64,000 nt of DNA. It comes from Hyphobacterium sp. SN044 (lineage in GTDB: Bacteria > Pseudomonadota > Alphaproteobacteria > Caulobacterales > Maricaulaceae). Made by a program: the position numbers and the translations under genes. The notes below the pieces were generated by a model, which was given only the letters and a program-made list of their open reading frames with translations, was not told where the DNA came from and did not search any database. Location of the stretch: contig NZ_JAKKUV010000002.1 of assembly GCF_021864465.1 (NCBI RefSeq), positions 310,001 through 374,000 on the forward strand, given 5' to 3'. Below are positions 53,603 to 63,304 of the stretch, in pieces (within the stretch, counting starts at the first letter, position 1; every line of letters starts with the position of its first letter).

Positions 53603-54766
53603 TCAGTCCGGCAGGTATTCGCAGACGACGGAGGCCGCGCGATGCGCGGCCTTTCCGTTTCCGCGCATGACTTCCGTGGTGGCGATCAGCTTCCGGGAGA
53701 CCTCGGCGCGGCGCGCCGGATCGTCCAGCCAGGACTGGCATTCACGCGCCAGCTTCGGCCCGGTGGTCTGGGTCTGGACGCGTTCGGCGAACAATTCCTC
53801 ATCCGCTGCCAGATTGACCAGCGAGATATACTTCGCGCGCAAAAGAAATGCCCGCAGCAGGAACCAGGTCATCCAGCCGAGCCGGTAGCCGATGACCGCC
53901 GGGACGCCAAGCGTTGCGAGTTCCGTGGTGACGGTTCCCGAACAGGCCAGTGCCAGATCGGTCGCGGCGAAGGCATCGGACTTTTCGTCCTCGCTGACCA
54001 CGACAACACCGTCCATACGCGGATCCGCTGACAGGCGCGCACGGGCTGCAGCGTCGATCGGCCCGGCGAGCGGGGTGATCACGGCGAGATCGGGATTGTC
54101 GCGGCGCAGGATTTCGACGGCCTGAACGAAGGGTTCGTAAACACCCCTCAACTCTGCCTGGCGGCTGCCGAACAGGACGCTGAGCACGGTCGCACCGGGC
54201 GCAATCCCGTGCCGCTCGCGGAAACCATCACCGTCGCCATTCCACTCCCGTTCGAGTGCCGGATTGCCGACAAAGGTGGTCTTCAGGCCGTGTGCCTCGA
54301 ACATCGGCGCGTCGAAGCTGTGAATGGTCAAAAGCCGGTCGACCGTCGCAGCCAAAGTCTTCGCGCGGCCGGGCCGTGTCGCCCAGACCTGCGGGCCGAC
54401 ATATTTCACGATCGGAAGGTCCGGCAGGCGCTTCCTCAGACGCTGTGCGACGCGCAGGGTAAAACCCCAGGAATCGATCAGGACAGCCACATCGGGGCGA
54501 ACCTGTTCGGCCAGATCGGCGACATCGTCGGCGCGCTTGACCACATGCGGATAGGCCGACACCGCCTCGAACAGGCCGAGCACGGACAGGTCGGCGATAT
54601 CAAAGGTGGAAGCGAAGCCTTCCGCCGCCATGGCCCTGCCGCCCGTGCCGAAGAATTCGAGTTCGCGGTCGCCGCAGGCCGCCTTCAGGGCCCGGATCAG
54701 GTCGGCCCCGAGACGGTCACCGGAGGATTCCGCCGCGACCAGCAGTATCCGGGCGGGCCGGGTCAT
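53603..54766 (-). CDS. lpxB: Lipid-A-disaccharide synthase
   Basis: 387 residues of the GT19 family: ILLVAAESSGDRLGADLI at the start, FGTGGRAMAAEGF, VLIDSWGFTLRVAQ, YVGPQVWATRPGRAKTLA, LFGSRQAELRG and LACSGTVTTELATLGVPAVI. It joins UDP-2,3-diacylglucosamine and lipid X at the inner membrane. Last gene of the lpx operon; ATG overlaps the lpxI stop by 4 bp. Confidence 0.97.
   Translation of the reverse strand: MTRPARILLVAAESSGDRLGADLIRALKAACGDRELEFFGTGGRAMAAEGFASTFDIADLSVLGLFEAVSAYPHVVKRADDVADLAEQVRPDVAVLIDSWGFTLRVAQRLRKRLPDLPIVKYVGPQVWATRPGRAKTLAATVDRLLTIHSFDAPMFEAHGLKTTFVGNPALEREWNGDGDGFRERHGIAPGATVLSVLFGSRQAELRGVYEPFVQAVEILRRDNPDLAVITPLAGPIDAAARARLSADPRMDGVVVVSEDEKSDAFAATDLALACSGTVTTELATLGVPAVIGYRLGWMTWFLLRAFLLRAKYISLVNLAADEELFAERVQTQTTGPKLARECQSWLDDPARRAEVSRKLIATTEVMRGNGKAAHRAASVVCEYLPD
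53632..53660 (+). terminator. gltA terminator inside lpxB coding sequence
   Basis: AGGCCGCGC-GAT-GCGCGGCCT is a perfect 9-bp stem followed by TTCCGTTT on the plus strand, 47 bp past the gltA stop. It lies wholly within the final codons of lpxB on the other strand (encoding GNGKAAHRAASV). Confidence 0.68.
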
Positions 54767-55626
54767 TTGGTGTCCGGGTCGAGCGCGATCACGAACAGGC
54801 CGGCGGCATCGGCGGCCTTCAGCGTGGCTTCCCGGTCCACCAGCAAGGCACCGCCCGCTTCCACGGCAATCCCGGCCAGACCGGCAGCAGCAGCGCCTTC
54901 GACGGTCTTCACGCCGACCACCGGGAGATCGACCCGGCGTTCCTGCACCGGCTTCGGAGCCTTCGCCAGAACGCCCTTGCGCGCGGCGGTATTGCCGCGA
55001 ATTTCCTCGGGAAGAGACGCGACCCGCAACAGCATGGCATCGGTGCCTTCCTGGGCCTCGACCGCCAGCACGAGACCACGGCAGACGACTGCGCCCTGCC
55101 CCACATCCAGCGCGCCGATGGCGTGGGCGATAGAAATCGCCTTGCGCGCATCGGCCAGATCTTCATCGCCTGGTTCGATGCCGCCAAGCGTGCCCGCATC
55201 GGGCGTGGCCGCCTGCATCACCTCGTCGGCCCCGACGACCCGGAAACCCTTGTCCTCGAACGAGCCAAGCAGAACGCGCAACAAGGCGTCATCGCCCTGT
55301 TTGGCGGCCTTCAGAAATCCCGGCAGCAACATGGCCGAAGTGGCATCGAGGCCGGTCAGGGCCGACAGGTCCGGGCGCTTCACGATGCCGGCGAAGCAGA
55401 CCGCATCGCATCCAGCCTGTTTCAGCCGCTTCTGTGCCCGGCCGATCGAAGTGACCGGGAAGCTGGCTGTTTCGAAGCCGTCGAAGTTGGCATCGGCAAA
55501 GCCGTCGACCTGCAGCACGAAGGGGTCGTGCCCGCCATCGCGTTCGGCTTGTGCGACACTGAGCGGCAGTTGGCCGCCGCCGGCGATCACGCCGAGGCGC
55601 GTCCAGCGATGTGCGGTCTCAGGCAT
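54763..55626 (-). CDS. lpxI: UDP-2,3-diacylglucosamine pyrophosphatase LpxI
   Basis: 287 residues from the ATG at 55626 (MPETAHRWTRLGVIAGGGQL); the frame is open upstream but that part is inside lpxA. LpxI signatures: LGVIAGGGQLPLSVA, FAGIVKRPDLS, GDDALLRVLLGSFEDKGFRV, and PVVGVKTVEGAAAAGLAGIA. LpxI is the alphaproteobacterial alternative to LpxH and yields lipid X by attack on the beta phosphate. It overlaps lpxA by 8 bp and lpxB by 4 bp. Confidence 0.95.
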   Translation of the reverse strand: MPETAHRWTRLGVIAGGGQLPLSVAQAERDGGHDPFVLQVDGFADANFDGFETASFPVTSIGRAQKRLKQAGCDAVCFAGIVKRPDLSALTGLDATSAMLLPGFLKAAKQGDDALLRVLLGSFEDKGFRVVGADEVMQAATPDAGTLGGIEPGDEDLADARKAISIAHAIGALDVGQGAVVCRGLVLAVEAQEGTDAMLLRVASLPEEIRGNTAARKGVLAKAPKPVQERRVDLPVVGVKTVEGAAAAGLAGIAVEAGGALLVDREATLKAADAAGLFVIALDPDTK

Positions 55627-56410
55627 GGGGGTGGCAGAGCGGACGGCTGGTTCCGGCATGGATAAAGTCGAGGATCTCGCGCACGGGCGGGAAGTCGGAA
55701 TACTCGTCCTCGACTCGCTGCAGGCGCGTGGCGAAGACGCCCTCGCCATGGAAAAGCTCGTTATAGGCCGCGCGCATCGCCTTGATGGTCGGACGGTCGA
55801 AACCGCGACGCTTGAGACCGATCACGTTGAGCCCGTCGAGATGAGCGTGCGCACCATGCGCGATGGCGTAGGGAATGATGTCGGACACGACCGCGGTGAT
55901 GCCGCCGATGAAGGCGTGACGTCCGACGCGGGAGTGCTGGTGCACGCCAGCAAGGCCGCCGATCACCGCAAACTCGCCCACGGTCGAATGCCCGCCAAGC
56001 GTGGCGTGGTTCGCCATCGTCACCTTGTTGCCGACGATACAGTCATGCGCGATGTGCGCTCCGACCATGAAGAAGCCGTCATCGCCGACCCGGGTCTCGC
56101 CGCGGCCGACGCCGGTGCCGGCATGCATCGTCACCTGCTCGCGCAGGATGTTGCGATTGCCGATGCGCAGATGGGTCTTCTCGCCCTTGTACTTGAAGTC
56201 CTGCGGCGGACCGCCGAGCACGGCATAGGGGTAGACGAGGCAATCGCTTCCGATCTCGGTATGGCCAAGGACGGTGACATTGTTCATCAACCGCGTGCGG
56301 TCGGCGATCACCGCGTCCTTGCCGATATGGCACCAGGCCCCGATCTCGCAATCGTCACCGAGTTGAGCCCCGTCCTCGACGATGGCCGTGGGATGGATGC
56401 GGGCGCTCAT
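55619..56410 (-). CDS. lpxA: UDP-N-acetylglucosamine acyltransferase
   Basis: 263 residues: a left-handed beta-helix of hexapeptide repeats (IHPTAIVEDGAQLGDDCEIG onwards), the catalytic His segment MVGAHIAHDCIVGNKVTMAN and a C-terminal helical part (LNVIGLKRRGFDRPTIKAMR). It adds the first 3-hydroxyacyl chain of lipid A from acyl-ACP. It overlaps fabZ by 4 bp. Confidence 0.97.
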   Translation of the reverse strand: MSARIHPTAIVEDGAQLGDDCEIGAWCHIGKDAVIADRTRLMNNVTVLGHTEIGSDCLVYPYAVLGGPPQDFKYKGEKTHLRIGNRNILREQVTMHAGTGVGRGETRVGDDGFFMVGAHIAHDCIVGNKVTMANHATLGGHSTVGEFAVIGGLAGVHQHSRVGRHAFIGGITAVVSDIIPYAIAHGAHAHLDGLNVIGLKRRGFDRPTIKAMRAAYNELFHGEGVFATRLQRVEDEYSDFPPVREILDFIHAGTSRPLCHPHA

Positions 56411-56868
56411 ACGGTGGGGCCTCCCTTGGCCGCGAAATCGAACTCGGCGACGAGGTCATCGCCGACGAATGCCTTACCATGAAACTTGAAAATACCGCGC
56501 CGGTTGAAGGTCACCTCGACCGGCATGCGCAGCGTATCGCCCGGCAGGACGGGTCGGCGGAAGCGCACACCGTCAATGCCCATGAAATAGATCGCGGTCT
56601 TCGTCGGGTCGGCATCGAGCGTCGCCGACATCAGGAGCGCGCCGGTCTGGGCTACTGCCTCGACGATCAGCACCCCCGGCATGACCGGATTGCCCGGGAA
56701 ATGCCCCGGGAAGAAGGGTTCGTTCGCCGTGACATTCTTGATGCCGACGACCGACTGGCCGGCGACGTAGTTCTCGGCCCGGTCGATCAGCAGGAAGGGA
56801 TAGCGATGCGGGAGACGGGCGAGGATTTCCTGCGGGCCGATCTCCTGCCCGGGTGCGTTTTCGGTCAC
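56407..56868 (-). CDS. fabZ: 3-hydroxyacyl-ACP dehydratase FabZ
   Basis: 153 residues with the hot-dog fold signature: [13 protein letters not shown], the catalytic His in [20 protein letters not shown] and the Glu helix [11 protein letters not shown]. It dehydrates 3-hydroxyacyl-ACP and competes with LpxA and LpxD for the same pool, so its place between them is meaningful. Overlaps lpxD and lpxA by 4 bp each. Confidence 0.98.
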   Translation of the reverse strand: MTENAPGQEIGPQEILARLPHRYPFLLIDRAENYVAGQSVVGIKNVTANEPFFPGHFPGNPVMPGVLIVEAVAQTGALLMSATLDADPTKTAIYFMGIDGVRFRRPVLPGDTLRMPVEVTFNRRGIFKFHGKAFVGDDLVAEFDFAAKGGPTV

Positions 56869-57917
56869 GATTTATCCCTGCGGCGCGGAGTGCGCCGTTT
56901 TGCGCCGGACTTCATGCGAAGCCAGGCGATCTGTTTCAAATGCTGCTTGTGCGGGATAGCGGGCGCGCCGCCCCATGTCTCCCCCGCCGGCACATTGGCC
57001 AGCACATCGGACCCGGCCGCCAGAACCGCGCCATCGCCGATCGTGGCGTGATCGAGCACCGCGACCCGGCCCCCGAAGACGACATTGTTGCCGACCGTGG
57101 TGCTGCCGGCGACGGCGGCATAGGCCGCCATGATCACGCCGTTGCCCATCTTCACATTGTGCGCGATGTGGATCTGGTTATCGAGCTTGCAGTGGTCGCC
57201 GATCACTGTGGGGCCGAACATGCCGCGGTCAATGCCGCAGACCGCGCCCAAACGCAGGCCATTGCCGATCTTCACGGAACCGAAATGCGGCATCTCGACG
57301 GGCGCGCCGTCGGTCTGCGCAACACCGAAACCGCTCTCGCCGATCACGCTGCAGGAATGCATGTCGAGATCGTCGCCGATATCGGCGCAAACGATGACAC
57401 AGTTCGCGCCGATCACAGCATTGTCGCCGATCGTCACGCCCGGACCGATCACCGTGCCGGGGCCGATCCGCGCATTGCGGCCGATCCGCGCCTTCGCGCC
57501 AACACAAACGCCCGGGCCGAATTGCGCGCCCTCACCGATCTCGGCGTCGGACGCGATGGCTTCCGTGGACCGGGTAAAAGAGCGCAAGCGGAACAGGCCG
57601 CGCGCCGCCAAGCCAAAGGCCGCGCGCGGATATTGCGAGACGATCGCGGCGACACCGGCTTCGTTCGCGCGATCCTCGGCGTCGGGCGGAATGATGAAGA
57701 CCGCGCCTTCAGGCAGCGGCGGCACAGGCCCCGGCGGCAGGCGTTCGATATAGGTCAGCGCCCCGGAACGGGGGGCCGACAGCGGTGCCACACCCTCCAC
57801 CGGCATGGAAAGAGGCGCGCCCGATGCCGGACGCGCCCCTGCCAACTCTGCCAGTGACTGGAGAGAAACCGGACCCAGCTTCTCGAAGAAGCGCGGATCG
57901 AGCACCCCGTCCGTCAC
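56865..57917 (-). CDS. lpxD: UDP-3-O-(3-hydroxyacyl)glucosamine N-acyltransferase
   Basis: 350 residues: an N-terminal uridine-binding domain (FFEKLGPVSLQSLAELAGAR), the hexapeptide beta-helix (IGEGAQFGPGVCVGAKARIG and following), and the active His in LDNQIHIAHNVKMGNGVIMA. The tail is basic ([16 protein letters not shown]). It adds the amide-linked acyl chain of lipid A. It lies 8 bp downstream of skp. Confidence 0.97.
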   Translation of the reverse strand: MTDGVLDPRFFEKLGPVSLQSLAELAGARPASGAPLSMPVEGVAPLSAPRSGALTYIERLPPGPVPPLPEGAVFIIPPDAEDRANEAGVAAIVSQYPRAAFGLAARGLFRLRSFTRSTEAIASDAEIGEGAQFGPGVCVGAKARIGRNARIGPGTVIGPGVTIGDNAVIGANCVIVCADIGDDLDMHSCSVIGESGFGVAQTDGAPVEMPHFGSVKIGNGLRLGAVCGIDRGMFGPTVIGDHCKLDNQIHIAHNVKMGNGVIMAAYAAVAGSTTVGNNVVFGGRVAVLDHATIGDGAVLAAGSDVLANVPAGETWGGAPAIPHKQHLKQIAWLRMKSGAKRRTPRRRDKS

Positions 57918-57925
57918 CCGACTGA

Positions 57926-58519
57926 TTACTCAGCCGGCTGTTGTTCGCCCTGCGGCAGACGCACGCGGTTCACCGCGGTCGTCGGCAGGCGCTGGTTCAG
58001 ACGCTCGATCACCGAGTCGGACACGTCGATCGCCGGATCGGCGTACACAACGGCGCTGCGGTCGATCAGGATCTGCGCGCCGCGCTCGGCGACGACTTCC
58101 TGCAGGACGGCCTGAAGCGCTTCCAGAACCGGGCGCATGGCCTGACGCTGGGTCGCCTGCAGTTCCTGGGCGAGACGCTGGCGCAGGGCTTCGGCCTGTT
58201 GTGCCTGGGCGTTCAGGGCCTGGATGCGCTGCATCAGGTCCGGACGGGCCTGGATCGCTTCCGGCGTCAGGGACGCGGTTTCGGCGTTCAGACGGTCGCT
58301 TTCTTCCTGGATCGGCGTCAGCAGAGCCTGAAGCTCGCCGTCCATTTCGGCGCGGATCGCCTGCATGCGGGTCGCGATGTGCTGACCCACCTGGCTTTCG
58401 GCAACGATGCGTTCCTCATTCATGATGAGAACATTGGTCTGCGCGTTTGCCGGCGCAGCCATCGCGATGACGGCCGCGGTAAACGCGACGATCAATGCGG
58501 GGAGGTGTTGAACTTTCAT
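57926..58519 (-). CDS. skp: OmpH/Skp-family periplasmic chaperone
   Basis: 197 residues with a signal peptide (to APANAQ) and the OmpH layout: short strand TNVLIMNEERIVAESQVGQH, a long Gln/Ala/Glu-rich coiled coil (about 50-140) and a closing strand around QILIDRSAVVYADPAIDVSD. Skp trimers hold unfolded outer-membrane proteins for BamA, which is encoded just upstream (4-bp gap). Confidence 0.94.
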   Translation of the reverse strand: MKVQHLPALIVAFTAAVIAMAAPANAQTNVLIMNEERIVAESQVGQHIATRMQAIRAEMDGELQALLTPIQEESDRLNAETASLTPEAIQARPDLMQRIQALNAQAQQAEALRQRLAQELQATQRQAMRPVLEALQAVLQEVVAERGAQILIDRSAVVYADPAIDVSDSVIERLNQRLPTTAVNRVRLPQGEQQPAE

Positions 58520-58523
58520 GTGA

Positions 58524-60902
58524 TCAGAATCCTGTACGTGTGCTGAAGCGGAAGAATTCGGTGCGGTCGTAGTCCTCGTTCACGAGGGCCTCCGCAATGT
58601 CGAAGCGGATCGGACCGAAGGGCGAGTCCCAGAAGACGCTGACGCCGGCGGAAACGCGCGGTGCCAGATCGTCAACTGTGAATGCCGCGCCCGGAATTTC
58701 GGCGATGCTGCTTTCTTCGTCGAGCAGACCGATCGTACCGAAATCGGTGAAGGCGCTGGCGCTGACCCCGTACTCCTCGGGCAGGCCCAGCGGGAAGGTA
58801 ACCTCCAGAGTGCCGATCGCATAGAGGCGGCCGCCGAGCGCATCACCTGAACGCAACGCGCCGGTCGTGGCGTCACGCACCACGACACGCGGGCCGACGC
58901 CGGCGGTTTCGAAACCGCGGAAGGAGTTGCCGCCCTTGAAGAAGCGGTCGTTGATGCGGACGTCGTCGCCGCCCCATCCGAGAACGAAGCCAGACGAGAA
59001 GGTGAATGACGCAACCACATCCTCCCAGATGCCGCGATAGACCGAACCCACAGCCTCCGTGCGGACATAGCGAACATCGCCGCCAAAACCGGCGAAAGAT
59101 TGTGTGACTTCCGCTCTGAATCCGCGCGTCGGCTGGATCGGGTCATTCGTGCGGTCCCAACGCAGCGTGTAGCTGCCGACCGAGGTGATGCGCTCACCGG
59201 CCTGCGACCGCAGCGCGGTGTTGGCACCGGCGAAGACCTGAACGTCGTCATTCCGCAGCGTGTAGGTCAGGCCCAGCTCGGTCGAACGGGTGACGGGGAA
59301 GCCGGCGCGCAAGCTGAAACCGGTCGATTCGGTCTGGAAGTTCGCCTCGCGGGCAAAGTCCGACCGGACCTGGAAAAGGTCGAAACCGGCGGCCATGTTC
59401 CGGCCCATGAAGCGCGGCTCGGTAAAGCGGACATCGACCTGCTGACGGCGCGAGGACGCGGAAATGCGGAAGCGCAGGAACTGGCCCCGGCCGCGCAGAT
59501 TGCGTTCGGAAATCGACAGGTCGATCAGGAAGGAGTCGGTCGACGAGAAACCGGCGCCGAAGGCGAGTTCGCCCGTCGGCTGCTCGGTCACCTGAACCGA
59601 CAGGTTCGCACGATCCGGCGAGTCGCCCTGCGCTTCGACAATCTCGACTTCCTCGAAGAAGCCAAGGCGGCGGATACGGGCGCGCGAGCGGTCGATCAGG
59701 ACGCGGTTGAAGGCGTCGCCCTCGACCAGCTCCATCTCGCGGCGGATCACATAGTCGAGCGTCCGCGTATTCCCGACCACGTCGATGCGGTCGATATAGA
59801 CGCGCGGACCTTCGTCGATGACGAATTCGACGTTGACGGTGCGGTTGTCGCGGTCGCGATCGAGGCGCGGACGGATGGTGACGAAGGCGTAACCGGACGA
59901 TCCGGTCGCGAAGGTCAGCGCATCGACGGCTTCCTCGATCGCATCGGCGCGGTAAAGCTCGCCCGATTGCAGCGGCAGGACGCCTTGCAGGAATTCCTCG
60001 GAAATGTCCGGCAACTGGCTGTTCACCGCAATGTCGCCGAAGGTGTAGACGTCGCCCTCATCCACGGTGAAGGTGACGTAGAAGTCTTCCTGGTCCGGGG
60101 TCAGCTCGGCGACGGCGGAAACGACGCGGAAGTCGGCATAGCCTTCGTTCTGATAGAACTGGCGCAGCAATTCGCGGTCGTATTCGAGACGATCCGGGTC
60201 GTAGTTGTCGTTTGATGAGAAGAAACGCCACCAACGCGATTCCTCGGTGACCAGTTCGCCGCGCAGACGGCGATCCGGGAAACGCTCGTTGCCGATGAAG
60301 TTGATACGGCGGATGCCCGTGACCGGGCCTTCGGAGATTTCGAAGATCAGGTCGACGCGGTTCTGCGGCTGTTCGGCGATGCGCGGGGTGACCTGCGCCG
60401 CGAAGCGGCCGGACCGGCGATAGACCTCGATGATGCGCTGAACGTCCGCCTGCACGCGGGCGCGCGTGAAAATGGCGCGCGGCTGGGCCTGGATTTCCTC
60501 GCTGATGCGTTCGTCATCGAGCGCGTTGTTTCCTTCGAGGATGACGCGGTTGATGATCGGGTTTTCAGCGACATAGACGACGACGATGCCGCCGCGATCC
60601 TCGATTCGCACGTCCGAGAACAGGCCGGTGGCAAACAGGGTCTGGATCGACAGATTGATCGATCGCGCATCGGCGACCTGACCCGGCTGGATCAGCAGAT
60701 AGGAAATGACCGTGTCGGCTTCGACGCGCTGATTGCCCTCGACGAGGATCTGCCGCACCGGCACCTGCTGCTGCACCTGGGGTGCAGGCTGGGCCGCGGG
60801 CTCGGCCTGATCCTGGGCCAAGGCCAGCGCGGGGGCCGGAGCCGCCAGCGGAGCGGCCAGCAAAACGGCCATGCATGCATTACGAAGGAAACTCGGTACC
60901 AT
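58524..60902 (-). CDS. bamA: Outer membrane assembly factor BamA
   Basis: 792 residues: signal peptide, five POTRA domains (first near VRQILVEGNQRVEADTVISY; others near INRVILEGNNALDDERISEE, GIRRINFIGNERFPDRRLRG, TFGDIAVNSQLPDISEEF and YIDRIDVVGNTRTLDYVIRR) and a 16-strand barrel. The barrel has the family's RGF loop in NSFRGFETAGVGP and ends in Phe, as expected for an outer-membrane beta signal. It inserts outer-membrane proteins. The operon order rseP-bamA-skp-lpxD is the normal one. Confidence 0.97.
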   Translation of the reverse strand: MVPSFLRNACMAVLLAAPLAAPAPALALAQDQAEPAAQPAPQVQQQVPVRQILVEGNQRVEADTVISYLLIQPGQVADARSINLSIQTLFATGLFSDVRIEDRGGIVVVYVAENPIINRVILEGNNALDDERISEEIQAQPRAIFTRARVQADVQRIIEVYRRSGRFAAQVTPRIAEQPQNRVDLIFEISEGPVTGIRRINFIGNERFPDRRLRGELVTEESRWWRFFSSNDNYDPDRLEYDRELLRQFYQNEGYADFRVVSAVAELTPDQEDFYVTFTVDEGDVYTFGDIAVNSQLPDISEEFLQGVLPLQSGELYRADAIEEAVDALTFATGSSGYAFVTIRPRLDRDRDNRTVNVEFVIDEGPRVYIDRIDVVGNTRTLDYVIRREMELVEGDAFNRVLIDRSRARIRRLGFFEEVEIVEAQGDSPDRANLSVQVTEQPTGELAFGAGFSSTDSFLIDLSISERNLRGRGQFLRFRISASSRRQQVDVRFTEPRFMGRNMAAGFDLFQVRSDFAREANFQTESTGFSLRAGFPVTRSTELGLTYTLRNDDVQVFAGANTALRSQAGERITSVGSYTLRWDRTNDPIQPTRGFRAEVTQSFAGFGGDVRYVRTEAVGSVYRGIWEDVVASFTFSSGFVLGWGGDDVRINDRFFKGGNSFRGFETAGVGPRVVVRDATTGALRSGDALGGRLYAIGTLEVTFPLGLPEEYGVSASAFTDFGTIGLLDEESSIAEIPGAAFTVDDLAPRVSAGVSVFWDSPFGPIRFDIAEALVNEDYDRTEFFRFSTRTGF

Positions 60903-60929
60903 TCGGGGTCCGCCGTCGGATTGGCGCGA

Positions 60930-62105
60930 TCAGAAGAAAACCGTTCGCGCGTAGTTCAGATCATTCCAGGTCGCTACAAGCATCATCCCGAGGACGAGTG
61001 CAAGCCCCACACGGAAGCCGATTTCCTGCATCTTTGCACTCATCGGACGCCGCGCGACGGCTTCGTATGCGTAATAGACCAGATGGCCGCCGTCGAGTAT
61101 CGGGATCGGCAGAAGGTTCACCAATCCCAGTCCGATGGACAGGATTCCGGCGAGACCGATGAGGTTCAAGGTCACATAGCGAAGGCTGTCGGTGGCTGTT
61201 TCGCCGGCCTCGATGCTGGAATTGGCCACCTGCCCGGCCGCCGTGAAAATGCCGAGTGGACCGTTCAGCAGCTCTGGCGATGCCCGGAATGTGAGAATCC
61301 GGCCGATGTAATTGCCGGTCGAAGCCACGACCTCCCAGACCTGGGAGAGGCCAGCGCCAAGAGCCTCGATCGGTCCATAACGCACATAGATCAGTTCATT
61401 GGTGCGCTCCAGGCCGACCTGAGCGATACGGCGTTCGCCGCCATAGCGGTCCGTGACCGTGCGCAAGCGAGACGCCACATCGATTTCGACCGCCCGACCG
61501 CCGCGATCCACCAAGAACGTCACTTCCTCACCAGGCCGGTAGAAGAGTTCAGCGGTGATCTCGTTGAAGAAGCGGATCTCCCGGCCGTCGATGCTGACCA
61601 CGCGGTCACCGGGCTCAAATCCAGCCGCCTCGGCTGGCGACCCTTCCTGCACGCCGGCAACGACTGGCGGGTGTCCGCTGGCTCCAATCGTCATCGCGAG
61701 CAGTGTGAAGATCACGATCGCCAGGATGAAATTCGCGATCGGTCCGGCTGCGGTGATGAAGGCGCGTTGCCAGACCGGTTTGAAATGGAAGCAGCGATCC
61801 GCGTCCGGCCCGATCTCGGCGCGCAGCTTCGCCAGCGCTTCCTGGTCGGGCGCGCTCGCCGCATTCGCATCGCCGAGGAATTTCACATAGCCGCCGAGCG
61901 GCAGGGCGGCGACGCGCCAGATCGTGCCCTTTCGGTCGCGCACGGCAAACAGGGTCGGCCCGAAGCCGAAGGAGAAGACCTCGGCATGCACGCCGCACAT
62001 GCGGCCGGCATAGAGGTGGCCCAGCTCATGGATGACGATCACCAGCCCGATCACGAAGACGAAGGCGATCACACCAATGGCGCCGAACTGAAAGATTTCC
62101 GCCAT
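60930..62105 (-). CDS. rseP: Site-2 protease RseP (M50 family)
   Basis: 391 residues. The zinc site HELGH is at residues 26-30 in the first TM helix (VIVIHELGHLYAGRMCGVHA) and the third ligand is in LLPIPILDGGHLVYY. A PDZ domain lies between (about 125-205, VVAGVQEGSPAEAAGFEPGD). It cleaves anti-sigma factor in the inner membrane to start envelope stress responses, fitting its place beside bamA. Confidence 0.97.
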   Translation of the reverse strand: MAEIFQFGAIGVIAFVFVIGLVIVIHELGHLYAGRMCGVHAEVFSFGFGPTLFAVRDRKGTIWRVAALPLGGYVKFLGDANAASAPDQEALAKLRAEIGPDADRCFHFKPVWQRAFITAAGPIANFILAIVIFTLLAMTIGASGHPPVVAGVQEGSPAEAAGFEPGDRVVSIDGREIRFFNEITAELFYRPGEEVTFLVDRGGRAVEIDVASRLRTVTDRYGGERRIAQVGLERTNELIYVRYGPIEALGAGLSQVWEVVASTGNYIGRILTFRASPELLNGPLGIFTAAGQVANSSIEAGETATDSLRYVTLNLIGLAGILSIGLGLVNLLPIPILDGGHLVYYAYEAVARRPMSAKMQEIGFRVGLALVLGMMLVATWNDLNYARTVFF

Positions 62106-62113
62106 TCCTGCCC

Positions 62114-63304
62114 CTATGCGCGCTTCGCGGTCAGACGTTTGACGACCCCGCGCGCCACATCGCGCGTGCGCAGATCGGTCGCGATGGCCTCGTCTATATC
62201 CGCAAAGCGTTTGGGAAGCGTTTCCGCCCCGTCCACTTCGTCGAGAGAGTCCGAAACGACCGCAATCATGTCAAGAAAGCCGATGTGACCGTTCAGAAAG
62301 GTCTCGACCGCGATCTCGTTCGCGGCATTGAGGGCGGAGGTCATCCCCTCCCCGTGCATCAGCGCCGTGCGTGCCAGCGCGAGTGCCGGGAAGCGTGCCT
62401 CGTCCGGCGTCTCGAAATCCAGCTTCGCGATTTTTGCAAGATCGAGTCGCTCGGCCGGTGTTCGCATGCGTCCCGGCCAGGCCAGCGCGGATGCGATCGG
62501 AATGCGCATGTCCGGCGAACCGAGCTGGGCCAGTACGCTGCCGTCGGAATACTCGACGAGGCCGTGAATGATCGATTGCGGGTGAACGACGACCTTCACC
62601 TGATCGGATCGCAGATCGAACAGGCGGCAAGCCTCGATCACCTCGAGGCCCTTGTTCATCAGCGTCGCGGAATCGATCGAGATCTTTGCGCCCATCGACC
62701 AGACCGGATGCGCCAGCGCATCCTCGCGGGTCGCGCGCGCCATCTCGTCCAGCGTCCAGGTCCGGAACGGTCCGCCCGATGCCGTCAGGGTCACGCAATC
62801 GACATCGCCGCGATGGGTGTCATCGAGCACCTGGAACAGCGCATTGTGCTCGCTGTCGACCGGCAGGACAGTCGCGCCGACCTGGCGTGCGCGCGACATG
62901 AAGAGGTCACCGGAGCAGACGAGACATTCCTTGTTGGCCAGCGCAACCACCCTTCCGGGCGCCAAGGCTGCCAGTGTCGGGGCCAGGCCCGCTGCGCCGA
63001 CAATCGCCGCCATCACCCAGTCGGCGTCCCGTGACGCGGCCTCGACCAGCGCTTCGGGCCCCGAGGCGCACTCGATCCCGGTTCCGGCCAGCGCGTCCTG
63101 CAGCGCGCCCAGTTTCGACGGGTCGGCGATGACGGCCACTTCGGGCCGGTAGCGCCTGGCCAGTTCGGCAAGACCGTCGGCATTCGAATTCGCCGTCAGC
63201 GCGACGATGTCATACCGGCCGGCCTCGGCCCGCCCGACGAGATCAAGTGTCGCCAGCCCGACCGAACCGGTTGCGCCCAGGATGGAGATGCGCCGGGCGC
63301 TCAT
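62114..63304 (-). CDS. dxr: 1-deoxy-D-xylulose 5-phosphate reductoisomerase
   Basis: 396 residues. NADPH-binding ILGATGSVGLATLDLV, ALANKECLVCSG, the metal/substrate VDSEHNALFQ, TASGGPFRTW, HPVWSMGAKISIDSATLMNK and VHPQSIIHGLVEYSDGSVLA are all present. It makes MEP, the substrate of the IspD domain of the fusion at 12869-14509. ATG overlaps the cdsA stop by 4 bp; rseP follows after 8 bp. Confidence 0.98.
   Translation of the reverse strand: MSARRISILGATGSVGLATLDLVGRAEAGRYDIVALTANSNADGLAELARRYRPEVAVIADPSKLGALQDALAGTGIECASGPEALVEAASRDADWVMAAIVGAAGLAPTLAALAPGRVVALANKECLVCSGDLFMSRARQVGATVLPVDSEHNALFQVLDDTHRGDVDCVTLTASGGPFRTWTLDEMARATREDALAHPVWSMGAKISIDSATLMNKGLEVIEACRLFDLRSDQVKVVVHPQSIIHGLVEYSDGSVLAQLGSPDMRIPIASALAWPGRMRTPAERLDLAKIAKLDFETPDEARFPALALARTALMHGEGMTSALNAANEIAVETFLNGHIGFLDMIAVVSDSLDEVDGAETLPKRFADIDEAIATDLRTRDVARGVVKRLTAKRA

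Noticed and set aside
54209..56482. 757-codon plus-strand frame opposite lpxB, lpxI and lpxA
   Set aside because: Three overlapping, coupled lpx genes on the other strand explain the region fully.
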